Source of the DNA: Boletus sp. NGJ
Lineage: Eukaryota > Basidiomycota > Agaricomycetes > Boletales > Boletaceae
NCBI GenBank assembly: GCA_019096195.1
Contig: JAGTXK010000115.1
Span: 1 to 64,000 of the forward strand
Reading direction: 5' to 3'
Length of the DNA: 64,000 nucleotides
Position numbers and translations under genes: made by a program. Positions 11,326 to 21,837 of the stretch are shown here, one piece after another. Under the pieces are notes generated by a model that did not search any database, was not told where the DNA came from, and worked only from the letters and a program-made list of their open reading frames with translations. Within the stretch, counting starts at the first letter, position 1. Each line of letters starts with the position of its first letter.

Positions 11326-11436
11326 CGGGGCGGGGGAGGGAGGGAGGTGCGTGTGAAAATGTGACGTGAGGGGAGTGTGACTTGAGGAGTGTGACTTTTG
11401 TACGGACTTGTTTCAAAGACAAGTGAACGCTGCGAG

Positions 11437-11441
11437 CCAAT
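11437..11441 (+). promoter_or_regulatory. CCAAT pentamer directly upstream of the HAP2 start
   Basis: CCAAT followed by CA, two bases before the HAP2 ATG at 11444, inside the 118 bp REI1/HAP2 intergenic region. HAP2 protein is part of the complex that reads this pentamer. A single pentamer can arise by chance, so function is inference. Confidence 0.4.
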
Positions 11442-11443
11442 CA

Positions 11444-12492
11444 ATGGGCGATCCTGTCGATCAGCTGCTCTCCCCCGCTTATCATCATCTCCACTTCCAA
11501 AACAACTTCCAAAACCCGTCCCAGTCCCAGTCCACCTCCCAGAATGAGATTTACAGCAACTCGCTCTACGGAAGAAACCCTTCCCCCACCCCTTCCTCCC
11601 CCTCCCACACAACCCACCGCAACTCCCCAGTACGAGACCTCTTCCACCACATCCGCGACGTCGAATCAAACGAGCCCGTCCTCGACGACCCAAACGTCGA
11701 CGAAGAGCCCCTCTACGTAAACGCAAAACAGTATTTCCGCATCCTCAAACGCCGTGTCGCCAGAGCACGCCTCGAGGAGGTCCACCGTCTCTCCAGGCAG
11801 CGCAAAGTCCGTCTTTTTTTCCACCCCGCATACCCCTCCCCCTCCCCCACTCACCCCCTCCTTGCTAGCCTTATCTCCATGAATCCCGCCACAAGCATGC
11901 GATGCGTCGCCCCCGTGGCCCAGGTGGCCGCTTTCTCACTGCCGAAGAAATCGCCGCCCAGAGACTCGCTCAGCAGGCCCCTCCCGAGCAACATACCCCC
12001 GCCGTTCTCCTCGACTCTCCAGATGCCCAGGATCAGCCCTCAATCCCCCACGAGCAACGCCAGTCTCAACTCCCCCAGAACCGCATCCTCCCCGCACAGG
12101 ACACCAACCCAGTTGGTTTGGCAACCACATCCTACAGCTCCCTCTCCCACAGCAACACCTCGACCTCTGCCTTATCCCCTCCTCTTCCCCCGTCTTTTCC
12201 CGACAACCACCCTGCCGTCTCCACACACACCCCTCCCGCCAGCCCCATCTTGCCAGCTCAATCCCATCTCTCCCACCATGCGGGAAAGGCCACCACAAAC
12301 GCTACAGTCACTTTACGCCCTCCCTATTCACAAGCGCAGATGCACCACGTCCCACACCCCCACGCCCATACTCGATTACGTCACTCTCACTTGAACTTCA
12401 CAGACGGTCTATACCAAGGCGAGGAAACACCCCAGGTAGCATCGAGCGCTGACAATGCAATGATGGCGTATGGTTCCCAGACAGGCAGCTGA
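11444..12492 (+). CDS. HAP2: HAP2 / NF-YA subunit of the CCAAT-binding complex
   Basis: Two exons (11444-11806, 11869-12492) encode 328 residues. The start is the first in-frame ATG after the CCAAT pentamer. At residues about 90-150 lies the conserved core: the subunit-association helix EEPLYVNAKQYFRILKRR, a linker, then the DNA-contact part KPYLHESRHKHAMRRPRGPG and GRFL. The intron falls exactly between RQRK and PYLHES. The flanking regions are rich in Pro, Ser, Gln and His and would be disordered. With HapC/HapE-type histone-fold partners, not present here, it binds CCAAT boxes and in fungi controls respiration and iron or redox genes. Confidence 0.95.
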
Positions 12493-12674
12493 GTATGCAT
12501 CTCCCAAAAGACTTTTGCCACGAGTGGTTGTAGTGTAACATTGCGCCAATTGTTTGTGCCCATTCCCGCTTCCCTCGTTTACGACCATAGATTAGTTCCT
12601 CCTTTTGGATTATTTAGATGATTTTGGTACCCCTGTCATACAAGTGCAAGACATGAATATGAAGGTGCTCGAGT

Positions 12675-13312
12675 CTACTCAACCTCCATGACAACGTCCT
12701 CTAGGGTTGGCTTTGCTTCCTGGTGGTCGCAGATGGGCTCCGACAGTTTTGCGGCGGAGCGATACAGCACAAGCGCTTGAGAGGTCTGGCCAGGTAAAGG
12801 TACAAGGGGAGGCGGACACTTGGTTTGTCTTCTGAGGCATTCAAGGACTGCAGGAGATATTTGCACCTCCTTGATATCGAGCCGCCCCGATTCTGTACTT
12901 TCCCAGCCGTCGATGGCAACCACTACAACGTTTGGACGACGGTCGAAAACAAAGGGTCGATGAGAAAGTAGCACGACTTACGGGTAGGTTCGACCTCCAT
13001 GTCAACGGGTTCGGTGCCAGGCTCCTCGACCGAGCTCGGTAAAACAACGTTCAAGATATCCTGCACGGGAGGGGAGGTCTTCGGCCACATCCCCACCTCC
13101 TCGGGGGTGGTGGTGGCAAGCGTCATGTGTGCTAATCTATTTTCTAGAGAGTTGTATCTGACTCGCTTCCGGCGCCGGGTTGAGAACGCAGATGGCGAGG
13201 CGTCAAAGGGGTGGGGAGACTCGTCGTCGCCGTCATCGTTGGCGGGTAGTCTGCGTTTCATGGTCGGTGGGTCGAACCATGGATGTCGGATGGCTTGAGC
13301 CGACGTTGTCAT
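12675..13312 (-). CDS. conserved basidiomycete protein of unknown function
   Basis: Two exons join in phase across an intron at about 12981-12921 (VEPT then LVAIDGW). About 190 residues if started at MTTSAQAIRHPWF; a later ATG at 13261 (MKRRLPAND) is equally possible. Visible features are a basic TRRRKRVRYNSLENRLAHMTLA block that could be a nuclear signal, an acidic and Pro-rich centre, and a C-terminal segment EVQISPAVLECLRRQ...ALVLYRS that looks structured. It resembles uncharacterised basidiomycete proteins I recall with a KRRRYN..LE motif, but no function can be named. Confidence 0.6.
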
Positions 13313-13507
13313 CTTGGCAGAGCAAGCTTGTCCGGATGACCAACCAGCGCGGCTCCAGAAAGTTCGGTGTCCCTCGGGACGAATTCCGAAGCCGAACACG
13401 AGCTTGGTGCATGGCCGTCCAGTATTAATATTAAAGAATGCAAGAGTGAAGAGTTTGACTTGAATATACGGCGATGTAATAATTTGTGTGCAGTGTCACT
13501 TGGCAGC

Positions 13508-14143
13508 CTAGTCTGGGCCCTTTGTGATTCGTATCCTCTCCCTCACTTCTCTCGCTGCTCGCTTTGCCCCTTCACCGCCAGCCCAACCTCTCGCACGAAG
13601 CCAGCCTACTATCCGAGGTGTCAGAGCAGCCGTGAGGCCAACCCTCACAGGAAGAAATAGTGTCTTGTGGATCGTGTACGCCAGAACGAGCATGGCGTAC
13701 AGTCCTTCGTGGCTGCCGTTCTTCCTCTCGATTTCATCCCTGCCTGGCTCTGGCGGCTTGTTTTGGAAAAACCCGAAAACGACTTGCTTCACATATGCGG
13801 CAGCCTGCGACACCTGCTCAGCACCAAGAAGCTTGATCCCCACGAAGGCGACGGTGAAATCAAGCGCAGAAAAGACGAGGTACACTCCAAGCGCATACCA
13901 TCCATATGCTTTCACGAGGTGTTTGAGCCGCTGCGAGACTGTCGCATTGGGGGGCAACGAGGATGGGTTCTCGGGTGTGAGGCGGGGTGCAGACACGCGG
14001 TAATGACGCGAGAGAGAGGCACGGGGCAGAAAGACTGGACGTCTGGAAGCAGTAGGCAATATGGGACTAGCGTTGATTCTGAAAAGATGAAATCGCGGAA
14101 AGACTCTTCGGAGCATGGCGGTTTGTTTTCGAGTTAGCCGCAT
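13508..14143 (-). CDS. FAM210/DUF1279-family mitochondrial membrane protein
   Basis: A single exon of 211 residues. The N-terminus is Arg-rich without acidic residues (MRLTRKQTAMLRRVFPRFH), a likely mitochondrial targeting sequence; ATG 14116 is an alternative start. The DUF1279 core is seen as SQRLKHLVKAYGWYALGVYL, SALDFTVAFVGIKLLGAEQV and, after a variable loop, LVLAYTIHKTLFLPVRVGLTAALTPRIVGWL. Human FAM210A/B and yeast Nat2 share this domain; FAM210A supports mitochondrial translation and muscle and bone physiology. Two hydrophobic stretches suggest an inner-membrane location. Divergent from the AdoMet decarboxylase gene. Confidence 0.85.
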   Translation of the reverse strand: MRLTRKQTAMLRRVFPRFHLFRINASPILPTASRRPVFLPRASLSRHYRVSAPRLTPENPSSLPPNATVSQRLKHLVKAYGWYALGVYLVFSALDFTVAFVGIKLLGAEQVSQAAAYVKQVVFGFFQNKPPEPGRDEIERKNGSHEGLYAMLVLAYTIHKTLFLPVRVGLTAALTPRIVGWLRARGWAGGEGAKRAAREVRERIRITKGPD

Positions 14144-14209
14144 CGGCACGGCACCAAACGAGCCAGCTCGGAATTATCCGACACGACCTATACAGGTGTG
14201 TGGCTGTGC

Positions 14210-14386
14210 ATGTTTTTTAGCCCGTGCGATACACGAGTCATCCACCTTGTCTTCGTGAACCCAGCAGATTATCTGCTCCGTGTTGCGAGAAACCTCTTCA
14301 CCTCTAAAAAGAATCCGTTTGATGCATACTGGAACAGCCCTCTGCGGCGGCTACGACTTTCCTCCCCGATAGCATCCCTCCACTAA
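14210..14386 (+). promoter_or_regulatory. upstream ORFs in the AdoMet decarboxylase leader
   Basis: A 58-codon upstream ORF (ATG 14210, TAA 14384-14386) ends 18 nt before the main ATG. A second uORF of 16 codons (ATG 14322, TAG 14370-14372, peptide MHTGTALCGGYDFPPR) overlaps it in another frame. AdoMet decarboxylase messages in plants and mammals carry uORFs that sense polyamines; whether these do is inference, because the transcript start is unknown. Confidence 0.35.
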
Positions 14387-14404
14387 ATACCCCCAACAAC
14401 GCCG

Positions 14405-15807
14405 ATGGCAATTGATGACAGGATCTCTCTCTACGCCTCTACCCCATTCGAGGGGCCAGAGAAGCTGCTTGAAGTGTGGTTCGCCCCTTCAGCAGCTAGC
14501 GTGCAGCACGCACATTCCCAAAAGGATACCAGACTCGGCTTGAGGAAGATCCCTCGCTGTGTCTGGGAAGACATGCTTGACATCGTCAAGTGCAAAGTTC
14601 TCAGTGTTATTGAAGGCGATCAAACAGATGCTTATCTCCTCAGGTGCGTCCATCGTGTTCATTTTGGCTTCATGTCACTCGCATGTTAACGTCCTTTGTT
14701 GACAGTGAGTCGTCTCTGTTTGTCTTCCCACATCGGATCATTTTGAAGACATGCGGAACTACACTCAACCTCCTCGGTCTTCCGCGCATCCTCGATATTG
14801 CTCGCGAACACGCTTCACTTCCGTCTGTTTACCAGTGCTTCTACTCCCGCAAGTCATTCATGTTTCCAGAACGTCAACCCGACCCCCATCGGGAGTGGAA
14901 GCACGAAGTCGCGTTTCTGGACGCCATATTCCCCAATGGGGCTGCATACACTGTCGGCAAAGTAAATGGCGATCACTGGCTGCTTTACGTCACAACCCCT
15001 GCAATCGTTGGACGAACCGCTCCCAATCCTTCCAGGGTTACCCCGTTGAAACGTGTCGAGTCCAACGGGGGCGTACAGCTACCGCCAGCATCTGATGGTC
15101 CTGAGACAAGCCTCGCTCAAGATTACACCATCGAGATCCTCATGAGTGACCTGTCACGCGAGGCCCGTGAACCATTCTTCTTTTCGGTTCCCCCCTCTCC
15201 AGTCGACGGGGTGTCTTCGGATGCACTGCCCTCCATCACTGGGCAGACCTTGTCAGCTGCCCTCGGAATCACGGACATCTTCCCTCCCCACCTGACTGTG
15301 CTAGATGCGTACGCTTTCACTCCCTGTGGGTATTCATCCAACGCTCTAGTCAAGTGGGGCGATGCTCCCACCCAAGTTGGTACAGGCGAAGGCTATTACA
15401 CTATCCATGTCACCCCAGAGGAAGGCTGGTCCTATGCCAGTTTCGAGTGCAATTTGCCCCTCTCTTTTTCTCCCGTCTCTTCTACCAAAGATATCCCTGA
15501 TTTGCGAACGCTTATTCAGCGTGTCGTTGACATCTTCCAGCCCGGGAGGCTCAGCCTGACCCTGTTCATATCGAAAAAGGTTAACAGTAACGCCGAGGAA
15601 GACGAGGCAGAAGCTATCACCGAAGCTGCGCAGAGAGAATTCAAATCTGCGCTGACAGCTTCCCGCCCTGTTTCTTCTTCGTCCAGTAGTTTGGATGCAT
15701 TGCACGAGGTTGCCGACGGCCATACCAGGAGTTACCAAAGGACTGACAAGATCAATTATGAATTTGGTGATTACAATTTAGCATTCGCTAGCTTCGAGTT
15801 ACGGTGA
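14405..15807 (+). CDS. SPE2: S-adenosylmethionine decarboxylase proenzyme
   Basis: Two exons (14405-14643, 14706-15807) encode 446 residues. The intron lies right before the self-cleavage site: the spliced sequence reads LLSESSLFVF, in which cleavage between Glu and the second Ser of the ESS motif makes the pyruvoyl cofactor. Other family landmarks are FEGPEKLLEVWF at the N-terminus, FMFPERQPDPHREWKHEV, GDHWLLYV, LDAYAFTPCGYSSNAL with the active-site Cys, and YYTIHVTPEEGWSYASFE. The enzyme makes decarboxylated AdoMet for spermidine synthesis. Length is normal for fungi. The leader carries two uORFs. Confidence 0.95.
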
Positions 15808-16747
15808 CATCTTTTTACGAAATGCGATTGTGCATGAATGATGCCTTGCTTTTAGATATACACGCTTTTCACAATCCCCTATATGTTCGTACTTGCTTTC
15901 TTGAACCAAGCTCTCCTTCTCCTATCTCTTGTACACGTATTCTGTTGTCCGCTTTGCAATTAAGTAACAGGCAACGTTGAGTTTTTGAGTACCAATCTCC
16001 AGTATGTCGGTTGCGGCATGCCAAATGATTCAGCTCTTCTTGCGTACAACACGCAATAATAATAACAATCACAATCTATCACACAGTTGCTATTCGGGAA
16101 TGAAGCCAGCAGGCTCATGAGAGCAATTTGCCATGGTGAGCTCGGTGTTGTCTTCGCTGGTCCTTCGCTCGCATGTTCTCAATTAAAAATTATGCAAATC
16201 CAGGTTAAATGCTCACAGCCCCTGCTGCCCAGCGCAACGTGGTACACATTTAGGCCCGTGACATGAGAATGTGCCACGAAGTTGCAATGGGGGACACACA
16301 CCACGACGCCTTCATCTCAGACATCATTGACAGGACGGCAGGCGGGATACACCGCTTTAGTTATAATGCTATCGCCATCGAATGCATCTCTGGAATCTTC
16401 ATCACCCACAAGGCATCAAATGATTTATTCAGTTCCCTGGCATTAATCCTTAGCCGCGCTGTTCTCGAGCGTCTCCGGGCCGTGGCTTTCCTTCGGCTAG
16501 GTTGAATCCCAGCTTCACTCGCAGGACACGGTCTGCACCAGTTCTGGAAGTCGCTGCTTGCGATGCTAATTATGATCACCGAGGAGGACATCAAGGCAAT
16601 TTCTCGCATACGAAGTTCCCGCATGCTCTAATCTCAAGGAGTCCAAGAGCACATATAAAGGTCCCCTAGATCCATTCGCTATGTCATCACCATCCTCTCC
16701 TCGAGTGTACTAGTCGAGCACTTTTCAGCCTAAGCGCCACTTTCCAG
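15808..16747. other. intergenic, no gene seen; TATA box near its end
   Basis: 940 bp between the decarboxylase and the PP2C gene. Short open stretches have no recognisable domain or codon bias. A TATAAAG at 16654-16660, about 90 bp before the next start codon, is a plausible PP2C promoter element. Nothing else stood out. Confidence 0.5.
16654..16660 (+). promoter_or_regulatory. TATA box upstream of the PP2C gene
   Basis: ATATAAAG in a GC-moderate context, about 90 bp before ATG 16748, the spacing expected of a core promoter TATA element in filamentous fungi. Confidence 0.45.
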
Positions 16748-18221
16748 ATGATTTACAACGTCGTCACTCTCCCTGCAGCAACGTCCACGGAAAACCTCCA
16801 GGCCTTGGAGGAGGTCAAGGATTTCTGCACGACTGATCTAGGTCGTGGGGGAAAGCAACGTTGGACGTACCACATCCTTTCAGAGAGCAACATCGATAGT
16901 CAATTACAACGACTGTGCGACCCCCGCTCATCCAAATCAGTCGATAGTGTTACATTCCAACCATGCACCGAATATGCAAGTCTCAACCAAGACCGATACA
17001 GCGTCGAGGAATGGGACCTGCATGGAAGTATTTGGCAGTTCAATGCTGTGTACGATGGTATTTAACCCAAGTTGTTTGTGTGATAATCGTACTGACCCTG
17101 TCGTTAATAGGTCACTGCGGACATGATACGGTGAACTTCGTCTGCAAGCGGCTCCCTTCCATGATTAGAATATCGCTTCAGGCACTTCTCAGCAGTTCCA
17201 CGGACACAGTTCCCAGTTCTGAGCTCGTTTCAGAGGCCCTGGCAAACGCAATCAGACACCTAGATGACTCGATTCGTTCACATCTCTTCGACTTTCTGCC
17301 CTGCGATCGGCTTTGCGAACTGAGCCCTGACCAGCTGAGAGAGCATATCCAACGCCACGAATCTGAGTGGGAGACTATCTCTGCACGATGCACTCAAGGT
17401 GCCACGGTCATTTTTTCACTATTAGATCCGTCAAAAAGAAATCTATGGATTGTCAATTTGGGGGACTCTCAGGCAGGTAGGCTGTCACCTTTTAGGGACT
17501 CGTTCGCCCTTCTTATTTGCCTTTTCTCATTTACCACAGTGCTTGCCAGAAAACGGGCATCTGGAGAATGGTTGGGATTCGCTGTAAACTCGCTGCACAA
17601 TGGCAGTAATCCGCTGGAATGTCAGCGTATCATGCGCGAGCATCCAGGAGAACGTTCATGTGTCTCAGACAACAGGGTCATCGGTTACCTTGCACCCACA
17701 CGCGGTAAGTCCGCAGGGACATTTCTTCTGATACCGTCTGACCCTGTATCGTATCCACAGCCGTAGGAGATACATGGTTGAAGATCCCTTCCGTGTACAC
17801 GCGCCGAGTCTTTGGGGAGTACATTCCTGATTGGATGACACCTGTGCTGGCGAAACAGTATGCAGGTCGTATTTTGACCCCCCCATACGTTTCGGACATA
17901 CCAGACGTGCACCACTTCGTATTTGACGTGACAGCGGACACTCAAGAGTCCTTCCTTATCTTATGCTCCGACGGACTCCTAGACATCTACGATAACATTG
18001 ACGCGACACTCTCGGAAAGTGATTTGGCGGAGCGGTGGGTTCGTATTCTAGGCAGCTCCCTCAAAAAGCGGAGCCAGCAGGGGCCACCCAAGAACCTCGC
18101 TCTCGACTTGCTACGCGACGCTATTGGTGGGGAAGACATTGACCTTGCTTCGCGCAATCTGACTCTAGAGATGGACGAAAAGTGGATGGACGACATCACC
18201 GTGTTGGTTCAGCGTTTTTGA
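16748..18221 (+). CDS. PP2C-type serine/threonine phosphatase
   Basis: Four exons with three introns (about 17060-17110, 17476-17540, 17705-17760), roughly 430 residues. Metal-binding motifs are in order: FNAVYDGHCGHDT (a DGHxG motif with Cys where Gly is usual), GATVIFSLLD, VNLGDSQAV, LCSDGLLDIYD and DDITVLVQRF at the very end. The first intron splits YDG from HCG. The long N-terminal part before the DGH motif is Pro-poor and has no transit peptide of obvious type. Substrate unknown; basidiomycete genomes carry several such phosphatases related to mitochondrial pyruvate dehydrogenase phosphatase. Confidence 0.9.
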
Positions 18222-18554
18222 TCTTCGATTGCTAATAGAGATAGAGATACATCAGTATTTGGCCTTCCCCTGCTGCATTGTTCTGACATCACAGATTGTT
18301 TTTAGATACCGGTGTTACAGTCGTAATAGATATGTTAGGTAGAAATGAACGATAGAGGTGCAACCAAATCCAATAGATCTTGATGCTCTGTCGTGATCTC
18401 ATAATTTCGTAGCCTTCCTGCTACAACTAATGCCTATTGCTCTCGTCGCCAACACCATGCGGAGGGTCAGCTTTGACGGAATGCGAGGGACTAGATTTGT
18501 TCCGCAGACTGCACAGTGGGCACAGTTGAATGAACATCTCGATCATGGGCCAAG
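18222..18554. other. intergenic between convergent genes, nothing seen
   Basis: 333 bp between the stops of the PP2C gene and the zinc-cluster gene, AT-rich, presumably two overlapping or abutting 3' untranslated regions. I see no further feature. Confidence 0.5.
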
Positions 18555-20056
18555 TTATTGTAGCCTGAGGAAGAATTCAGTACAACTGAAATCGCGAAAC
18601 CAACAACCGCTCACAATGCCGATGCGTCGCGTTTCGAAAACCATAGATGTAGAGGAACCGTGAGTACGATGTGCGTAGACAAGTATGTCGTATATTTGGT
18701 TGCGCACGGGTATCCTTTCGAAAGCTCTCGTCCACTCAAATCCAGCGAGATCATGATCGATAGGGTCTGGCTTGGGAGAAACAGTGGACAAAGTGCTGGA
18801 GTGGTTATCGATGTGGCTGATGTAATCCCTCCGTAGCTTTTCCTCCTCAGAGGCTGCGAGATGGAAAAATGCGTCTCGGGGAAGTAATAGAAGGTGATAC
18901 TTTTCCGATCCTAACCGAACGTGGTGAAAAGAGACCCACATCCTCAAACGGTCTGAGAGATTCTCGGCATCACTTCCCGACAAAGAGCGACAGATATCTG
19001 CGTAAACTTCTGGAGTGAGTGCCGCTGTCTCTAATAGTTCGGGGGGTAAACCATCCAAGAAGCGTGCGAAATTGTCTTCAAAGAGTGCCCTACTTGGCAT
19101 TTCCACGGGATTGACGTTGCTAATTCTCTGGATAATGGCATCGGGAAGCGGTGCAAACAAGGGGTGCACCCAGGACTCCACCAAGGGTTTCGTAATGGTC
19201 GCCCCTTGATCAGAGGGGAAGGAATGCGAAATGAAGGATAATTTGTTGGTAGTGAGCGTTTGCCGAGGCGCTAGGCTAGGAAGTGATGAGCTCGGCACCG
19301 ACTGACGTCCGCTAGGCTCCGGTGTCTTGAAGTGATTACGCGGTGACGAATCACCTCTTCGAGAAACATCGGGTAAGGATCCTCTCGTGCGATGGAGTTG
19401 CGACGATGATGCCACATTTTGGCCATAAAAACTATGACCATCACTAGAATCCCCATGGCCGCTGCGGGGGAGAGAGGCTGGCTCTTCGCTAGAGGGCATA
19501 TCAGAAACCAAAAAGGAGGCGGTTTTGGCACCATAAGGCGTTGTCTGCTTGTCCCGAACAGTGCCATGGTCCGAGGGAACCTTGTGCCGCTTTTTAGGAG
19601 TGTAGTTGCATTCAGTCTTTGAATCTTCGGCACAGTGATTACAGACTGGAAGATTACGGTCACACTAGGGTGCTGCTCAGTAAAGGTGCAACTTCATCTA
19701 CGGAACTCACTTTTAGATTTCTAAGACGACACCTATCGCATCGGGGAATACCTCGATGTGCTGGTGTGGGCAAAGGGGTGTATCTGCACTCCCTGCCAAT
19801 AGCCCAGGAGCAGTGGTTGCAAGTTGGAAGCACTCTGTCACACTGGACAAAGGTCACGATGTAAATCGCAAACTAGACTAAGCGATCTCACCTTTAAGTT
19901 GTTCATGCGACAATGGTCGCAGCGTGGTTTTCCTCGTCGACCTTTCCACTGTGACTGACGAGCCATATACACCTTCGGATTTGGTATACGTATCGTAAGT
20001 TGGGTATCGTCGTTGAGTTCCTCCGCGGAGTCCAATTCCTCTGGAGAGTTAGACAT
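18555..20056 (-). CDS. putative transcription factor with two tandem Zn2Cys6 clusters
   Basis: Start MSNSPEELDS. After a 45-residue acidic lead the first cluster reads RCDHCRMNNLK, intron, CDRVLPTCNHCSWAIGREC. A linker RYTPLPTPAHRGIP follows, then a second cluster RCDRCRLRNLK, intron, CDRNLPVCNHCAEDSKTEC, then NYTPKKRHKV. Both are CX2CX6CX6CX2CX(7-8)C, a close variant of the fungal binuclear cluster. After a Ser/Pro-rich stretch comes a helical region of about 200 residues (ADAIIQRISNV.., LSDRLRMWVSFHHVRLG.., HDLAGFEWTRAFERIP) of unknown function. No classical fungal-specific TF middle homology region was recognised. About 480 residues. The targets are unknown. I recall uncharacterised basidiomycete proteins with the same doublet. 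Confidence 0.85.
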
Positions 20057-21837
20057 CACTGGCGTTCGAGGGGATTCAGTGGATGGCAGAAAATGCCAGG
20101 AGTGCTTGGGACTGAAGCCAGCTGGTATTTACGGAAGACTTTAGATACCCGGGACTAGCGACGGAGAATTATTGGTCCACAGGTAGGACTGGGACGGAGG
20201 AGAGCAAACTTACTGAAAGTAGGTGGCGCCTGATAGTGAGAAGCGGATTTTCAGCGGTTTGAAAAAATCAGGTGAGAAAATTCCGCTGCACAGGCTAGGT
20301 TGGCAGATAAATGGTGGGGGAGCGCAACACAAAGCCGTCGGATGGCAGAGCAATCCTGCACCGCAAGCCTGAACGAACCTACTTACGGGCGTGACGTTAC
20401 TAGTCACAGCACATTTTTGGTAAAGTAGTTGATCATGAACAAAACCCCCTTTCATGTCTGTACGCCCGTTGATCTAGTAATTAGTTCAACTCTCCAGCAA
20501 CCAATAGCCAGATACCAAATTTAGTATGTGTAGTTTTATGTAGTAGTCGTAAATTCGGTGCACGAGGCATACATACGTGCCGATTATTAGGAACTCTTTC
20601 TTCCATCGCATGGTGATTGTCTTTCGCGGTTGATACGGGTGACGTCTCTTGTTGTGGTACTGGCAGCTCTCTGGAATCATGGGTGCACGTACAGCCGATG
20701 ATACTCAGGGTCGTCTCCTGGCCAGGAAACTTGGCGTGCAGGATGTAAGTATGCACTCATAGCCAAGCTGACTTTTATCGTTTATCGATATCCTCGAACC
20801 AAATGACGGCATTTTTTGACTTGCCACCGCCTAGATACGAACGACATGGTACTACACCCGAACATCGTATCATATGGTGTTCCTTCGTCATGTGTGAACG
20901 TATTACCCACGTATCTCAGTGTTTCGTGTTTCAGTTAACTAATAACCCCGACCCACTGACAATTAGACAGTCAACCGCTCACAACTTCGAGGCTGCTGTT
21001 GCGAGCATGTTCTTTCTCAAGGGGATCTTGCCGCTCAGTATCTCTCCGATTCCACTCATTTCAGGCTTGAGCAAGCTTGAGTGTCTGCGGTGTTGTTCAA
21101 CCTAGTGGCTCCAAGTTTCTCGATGACGCGAGGAACGGCCACAGAGAACCCTGCTACGAGTAATGTCTCCGAATTGAGTGTCCCTTCTGGTTGCTGTACG
21201 TTTCTCCACTAGCACAGACAATTCGGTAATTATCCCTCACGCACATGATTTCGACCCTCAGGCTGTAGTCTTTCTGGTGGGTCGATGGTGTGCTGCTGGC
21301 CCAAACATCGTTGCGCAATCAACTCAGCTTATATCGTCATTCGTCAAACAACTACTCTACTGTACTTTGCAGACAGTGGGGCACAGTTTGCTGTTCTCTC
21401 TTGCCTTGATCATAAGCCAACTCAGAGTTTCAGAAGACAAGATATCATCTAGATCGAATGCTGCTAGCACCTCTTGTACTGTTTGAATAGCCTGCCTGGA
21501 CAACCATAAAATTATACCAGATGAACTTGGATATAATATCGGAAAGTGAGAGCACGCTACTGCGATCTACTTGTGTTGCGTTAGGATCACTTGGAGTCAG
21601 CAGCTATGCTCCTTGAACTGATTTCGACCAAGGCAAGGCCCGATTCACAAGACGATATTGTTATCCTTTTGGCCGTGACTATCATTTAGTAGACTTCCCT
21701 GCGTGTCATTAGTTAGCCTCGTAGTCGTGTCTGGCGACAAATCATTCCTGGGGGTGCTCTCTACGCTACAGTCGGTGGGATAAATAAGTGAAACTAAACC
21801 AACAAGTCGTACAGCATACAGGGAAAAAGAAGTCTCT
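20057..21837. other. 1.8 kb gene-poor stretch, possible decayed coding sequence
   Basis: No convincing gene. Several open stretches of 80-100 codons occur on both strands without recognisable domains. On the minus strand at about 21370-21485 the translation EVLAAFDLDDILSSETLSWL looks protein-like but is closed on both sides. A second protein-like minus-strand stretch lies around 20590-20745. These may be remains of a dead gene or chance. The base composition is less biased than in the neighbouring genes. Confidence 0.35.

Noticed and set aside
16263-16624. Short overlapping open frames between AdoMetDC and PP2C
   Set aside because: Both strands are open to similar extents, no domain is visible and no splice partners fit.
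20803-21486. Plus-strand 100-codon frames in the gene-poor gap as genes
   Set aside because: No initiation context, no splicing partners, no recognisable motif; listed only as part of the gap.
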